Source: Planctomycetota bacterium (lineage in GTDB: Bacteria > Planctomycetota > Planctomycetia > Pirellulales > Lacipirellulaceae). Taken from it: a stretch of 15,924 bases of DNA. Below the pieces are notes generated by a model. The model did no database searches and was not told the DNA's origin. It saw only the letters and a program-made list of their open reading frames with translations. The stretch is taken from contig JAADIN010000259.1 in the NCBI GenBank assembly GCA_013151315.1, forward strand, positions 1 through 15,924, in the 5' to 3' direction. Shown here piece by piece: positions 13,501 through 15,924 of this stretch. Both the position numbers and the translations under genes were made by a program. Position 1 is the stretch's first letter. Each line of letters starts with the position of its first letter.

Positions 13501-13530
13501 AAAGCCAAGGGGTTGCAACCCCTTGGCGTT
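13501..13530. repeat. Palindrome directly after the M32 gene (intergenic family copy 3)
   Basis: GCCAAGGGGTTG (13504-13515) is followed by its exact reverse complement (13516-13527). The flanking A/T bases extend the pairing to 13501-13530 with one mismatch (13503/13528). The 24-bp core is identical to that of 5105-5136. Confidence 0.95.
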
Positions 13531-13611
13531 ACCCGATACCACCGCAGCCCAACCATGGTACACTGGAGCCTTCTGGAAAACGGACTGAAAAACAGTTTAA
13601 GGAAACACGAA

Positions 13612-15012
13612 ATGACGGCGTCCCTCGCCACTTGCCCCCTTTGCGCCAAGCAGCTTGCCATTCCCGAGGGGACTTCGCCGGACGATCGCGCCGAGTGCCC
13701 CGAGTGCGACGCAACTTTTCTACTCAGCAACGCGTTTCAAACTTCGTTGCCGACGGCACGCATTTTGGAAGCAATCGAAGCTTCTCCCGAGGGGCCTCCT
13801 GCGGAACCCATGTCGGTAGAAAAAAATTCGGGCGTCGCCTCGCTGGCCAGTTGGGAATCGCGTTTGAAAGATGTCATCGAACAAGATGTCATCGAACAAG
13901 GGGCCCTCGAACAAGAGGCGACCGAGCTCGTCGATCCGCCGAACATGGTTGACGCTCCCCAAGCTGAGCAACCGAAAGTTTCAGGTCCCGAATTTGAGTT
14001 CCACATCGATCCGCCTCTTGACGAGCAGTCGTTAGAAACGGAAAAGCAGCCCGTTGCTACCGAGTTGGCACAAGCAGAGGCGACCGAAGCGGCCGAACTT
14101 ACGATTGGCCTCAGCACTTTGCACCCGCGACATCCACGCAGGTTTTCGCCACTGAAGTTCGCTGCCCTGCTCCTCGGCCCAGGCCTCATGGGGATTTTCC
14201 TGGGGCTCTATGCCCTACTGTGGATCAAGGGTCCCAGCGGCGATCTCCTCCATCTCGCTCAGGTCTTGCCTGAAGCCATGCTTCCCTGGACGCCAGCAAG
14301 TCCAGAAATCGAGAGCACGAAAGAAACCCCACCGCCAATTGACGTTCAGGACCTGCTGGTTCAGGAAGAACCCGCTGAAGAGCCCCTACGCATCGAAACC
14401 CTACACGACGAAGCAGTGCAAGTCGCCACTGCCGAGGAGCCCGTGCCGCAGGTTTTTAGTACCTTGCCCGACGAATTCAGCGAGCTTCTTGCCGCAGCCC
14501 GCGTAGCCGAGTCCGACTTGATCGGAGGCGACCTGAGCACCAACAAGGCGGTCTCTCAAAAAGGCAAGGCGTACATGGCATTTTGCCAATTGGCTCAGAA
14601 TTTCAAGGCCCTCCACCTACCCGACCTGGATGCCTCGTCGCAAGCCAAGATCGCCTCGGCCAAAGAGCTTTTTGTTTCCTTGGCAACCAATTCATTGGCT
14701 TTTGGCGACTTGGCTTCGATCGCTTCTCGATGGTGGGGGTACGAATCGCGGCCCAATCAGGGTATCTTCTTTGCAGGACAGATACAGAATACCCAAACCC
14801 TCGGAGCCCAAACTCTCTGTTACGTGGCACTCGACGAGCCCGCGACGGCAACGGTCATCCCGGTGCTGCTGAGCCAACCCCCCAGTCTCGATGGCGATCG
14901 AATCGCGATCGTCGGGCGCATCGTCGCAGAGCCTCGCAATAATTTGCAGGGTTTTACGGTCGACGTACCCCAAGTGGTCGTAGCAGCCTACAGCCACGTG
15001 TTGCAGCCCTAA
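13612..15012 (+). CDS. Zinc-ribbon protein with one membrane span and a C-terminal extracytoplasmic domain
   Basis: 466-residue protein of unknown function. The N-terminus TCPLCAKQLAIPEG...ECPECDATFLL has two CxxC pairs (Cys8, 11, 29, 32), a zinc ribbon like that of the small protein at 3052. An acidic Glu/Gln/Pro-rich linker (about 50-170) includes DVIEQ-DVIEQ-GALEQ. A basic stretch (HPRHPRRFSPLK) leads into one hydrophobic segment at about 181-205. Then comes another acidic Pro-rich linker and a C-terminal domain of about 160 residues (FSELLAAARVAESDLI ... VDVPQVVVAAYSHV) with no recognised family. The positive-inside rule puts the zinc ribbon in the cytoplasm. The frame is open from 13513, but that region translates a repeat; ATG at 13612-13614 follows AAGGAAA with good spacing. 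Confidence 0.75.
   Translation: MTASLATCPLCAKQLAIPEGTSPDDRAECPECDATFLLSNAFQTSLPTARILEAIEASPEGPPAEPMSVEKNSGVASLASWESRLKDVIEQDVIEQGALEQEATELVDPPNMVDAPQAEQPKVSGPEFEFHIDPPLDEQSLETEKQPVATELAQAEATEAAELTIGLSTLHPRHPRRFSPLKFAALLLGPGLMGIFLGLYALLWIKGPSGDLLHLAQVLPEAMLPWTPASPEIESTKETPPPIDVQDLLVQEEPAEEPLRIETLHDEAVQVATAEEPVPQVFSTLPDEFSELLAAARVAESDLIGGDLSTNKAVSQKGKAYMAFCQLAQNFKALHLPDLDASSQAKIASAKELFVSLATNSLAFGDLASIASRWWGYESRPNQGIFFAGQIQNTQTLGAQTLCYVALDEPATATVIPVLLSQPPSLDGDRIAIVGRIVAEPRNNLQGFTVDVPQVVVAAYSHVLQP
13870..13914. repeat. 15-bp tandem repeat in the zinc-ribbon gene
   Basis: GATGTCATCGAACAA occurs at 13870-13884 and again, unchanged, at 13885-13899. A third diverged unit ending TCGAACAA follows (13900-13914). 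It encodes DVIEQ-DVIEQ-GALEQ in the acidic linker; identical codons point to recent duplication. Confidence 0.9.
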
Positions 15013-15419
15013 TTCCATTTCCATTTCTCTTTCTCTTCATAAAATTTAGTGGCAAAGTGTAGTAAGCGAACAACTTGGTTGCCCCGTAGGGGTACTTGAT
15101 AATAGCCCAGCAGTTTACTGCTGGGTTGCCGGTATCAAATACCTCTTCGTCCCGTAGGGACGACGGAATCCTAGCACTGTAGGGACGACCAAATCTACGA
15201 AGGAACATAAAAGCCGAGGATCCTCTGCCGTCCCTCCAGGACTCGTGAGGTTTCTCGGAAGCTTACCCAGCGATAAATCGCTGGGCTATTATCAAGCGTC
15301 CCTACGGGACAAGACGCTCAAGCTCCCACACTCTATCTTGACCAATCGACGCCTTTACCAATCGCCCACAAAATTCTCTGAAGAAACCAGATAGAGTAGA
15401 AACCTAGCCCAGAAACACC
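15013..15419. other. Intergenic region with composite repeat (407 bases)
   Basis: No gene is seen. A pyrimidine-rich stretch follows the stop at 15012. Then comes the composite element at 15081-15310, then a segment with ACCAATCG repeated 16 bases apart (15341-15348 and 15357-15364) inside an 8-bp inverted repeat (15331-15338 with 15389-15396), just before pntAA. Confidence 0.8.
15081..15310. repeat. Composite REP-like element: two inverted 46-bp arms with internal hairpins
   Basis: Bases 15081-15126 match the reverse complement of 15265-15310 at 38 of 46 positions, with 17 identical bases in a row (CTTGATAATAGCCCAGC). Each arm has its own hairpin: CCCAGCAGT/ACTGCTGGG (15106-15125) and CCCAGCGAT/ATCGCTGGG (15266-15285). 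Between the arms are CGTCCC-GTA-GGGACG (15149-15163) and further TAGGGACGAC-like units (15180-15189, and inverted at 15229-15235). Confidence 0.9.
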
Positions 15420-15924
15420 ATGAACATCGCAGTTGTTAAAGAAACCTACCCCGGCGAGCGCCGCGTAGCCCTTGTGCCTGCGGTCTTCCCCGCGCTGGCC
15501 AAAGCAGGTTGGAACGTCCTGCTCGAATCGGGTGCCGGCGAATCGGCCGGTTTTGCCGATGCCGACTATCAGTCGGCCGGGGCAACGATCGTCCAAAATC
15601 GCGGCGCCGCATTCGGGCAAGCCGACGTTGTCCTCCAAGTCCGTTGCTTGGGAGCCAATCCCGAAGCGGGACGCGCCGATCTCGAATTACTCAAGCCCGG
15701 ACAAGTCGTCATCGGCATGTGCGACCCGCTCGGCAATCCCCAAGCGGTGCAAGAGCTGGCCGATTGCCAGGCCACCCTGTTTGCCATGGAGATGATCCCC
15801 CGAATCACCCGAGCGCAAAGCATGGACGTGCTCTCGTCGATGGCGACGATCGCCGGCTACAAGGCCGTGCTGCAAGCCGCGAATCACCTGCCCAAACTCT
15901 TTCCGATGTTGATGACCGCCGCAG
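15420..15924 (+). CDS. pntA: NAD(P) transhydrogenase alpha subunit, N-terminal part (cut by window edge)
   Basis: NAD(H)-binding subunit of the proton-translocating transhydrogenase, which makes NADPH from NADH at the cytoplasmic face of the membrane. The frame runs open from ATG 15420-15422 to the end of the window, 168 codons. The start MNIAVVKETYPGERRVALVP is shared by PntA and alanine dehydrogenase. RITRAQSMDVLSSMATIAGYKAVLQAA (residues 128-154) is the PntA form; alanine dehydrogenase has a different MSEIAG-type stretch there. In many bacteria the subunit is split into PntAA and PntAB; this one cannot be told because the end is missing. No Shine-Dalgarno site is seen. The segment before it holds direct and inverted repeats that could be control sites. 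Confidence 0.93.
   Translation, partial: MNIAVVKETYPGERRVALVPAVFPALAKAGWNVLLESGAGESAGFADADYQSAGATIVQNRGAAFGQADVVLQVRCLGANPEAGRADLELLKPGQVVIGMCDPLGNPQAVQELADCQATLFAMEMIPRITRAQSMDVLSSMATIAGYKAVLQAANHLPKLFPMLMTAA

Noticed and set aside
15420..15924. Alanine dehydrogenase
   Set aside because: The N-terminus is shared, but RAQSMDVLSSMATIAGYKAV is the transhydrogenase form.

Overview
The window looks like ordinary chromosome from a planctomycete, most likely of the Pirellula/Blastopirellula kind. This is inferred from recollected family features, not from a search: a short protein opening with the FLCPNGHKL...CPDC zinc-ribbon motif, a Cys-rich secreted protein, a PIG-L deacetylase of the LTSGEPTPHGS type, sparse Shine-Dalgarno sites, little operon structure, and many palindromic or text-like repeats between genes. 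No rRNA, tRNA, transposase, phage gene or CRISPR array was seen.

Layout. Bases 1-1837 hold the groES-groEL chaperonin operon on the minus strand; groEL is cut by the left edge. uppP (undecaprenyl-diphosphate phosphatase, minus) follows. It is divergent from a small zinc-ribbon tail-anchored protein (plus), and the 94 bases between them are almost wholly one large inverted repeat. Next is a Cys-rich secreted protein (minus) with a textbook terminator. From 4548 to 10898 all genes read on the minus strand. In transcription order they are a CsgG/LpoB-like lipoprotein, an 80-residue hypothetical protein, a XerC-type recombinase, an NtrC-type sigma-54 response regulator without an adjacent kinase, a P-loop ATPase with a Trp-rich membrane insert between Walker A and Walker B, and a small lipoprotein. 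A BshB1-like PIG-L deacetylase (minus) is divergent from an M32 carboxypeptidase (plus). Then come a zinc-ribbon single-span membrane protein (plus), a 407-base intergenic region filled with paired hairpins, and the start of pntAA (NAD(P) transhydrogenase alpha, plus), cut by the right edge.

How the genes work together. Only groES-groEL is a clear functional unit. The response regulator and the ATPase may be co-transcribed (87-base gap, same strand), a possible but unproven signalling pair. The other genes look like independent transcription units, and several are separated by hairpins or terminators.

The strongest unexplained signals lie between genes. One is a family of three 24-32 bp palindromes, one copy of which differs by two base-paired compensatory changes. 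Another is a 230-bp composite element at 15081-15310 whose two 46-bp inverted arms each contain a hairpin, again with paired compensatory changes. The others are the 30-bp-arm inverted repeat between uppP and the zinc-ribbon gene, and a five-unit 13-bp tandem repeat carrying GGAGGA on the minus strand. Together they suggest REP-like elements kept for their folded structure.
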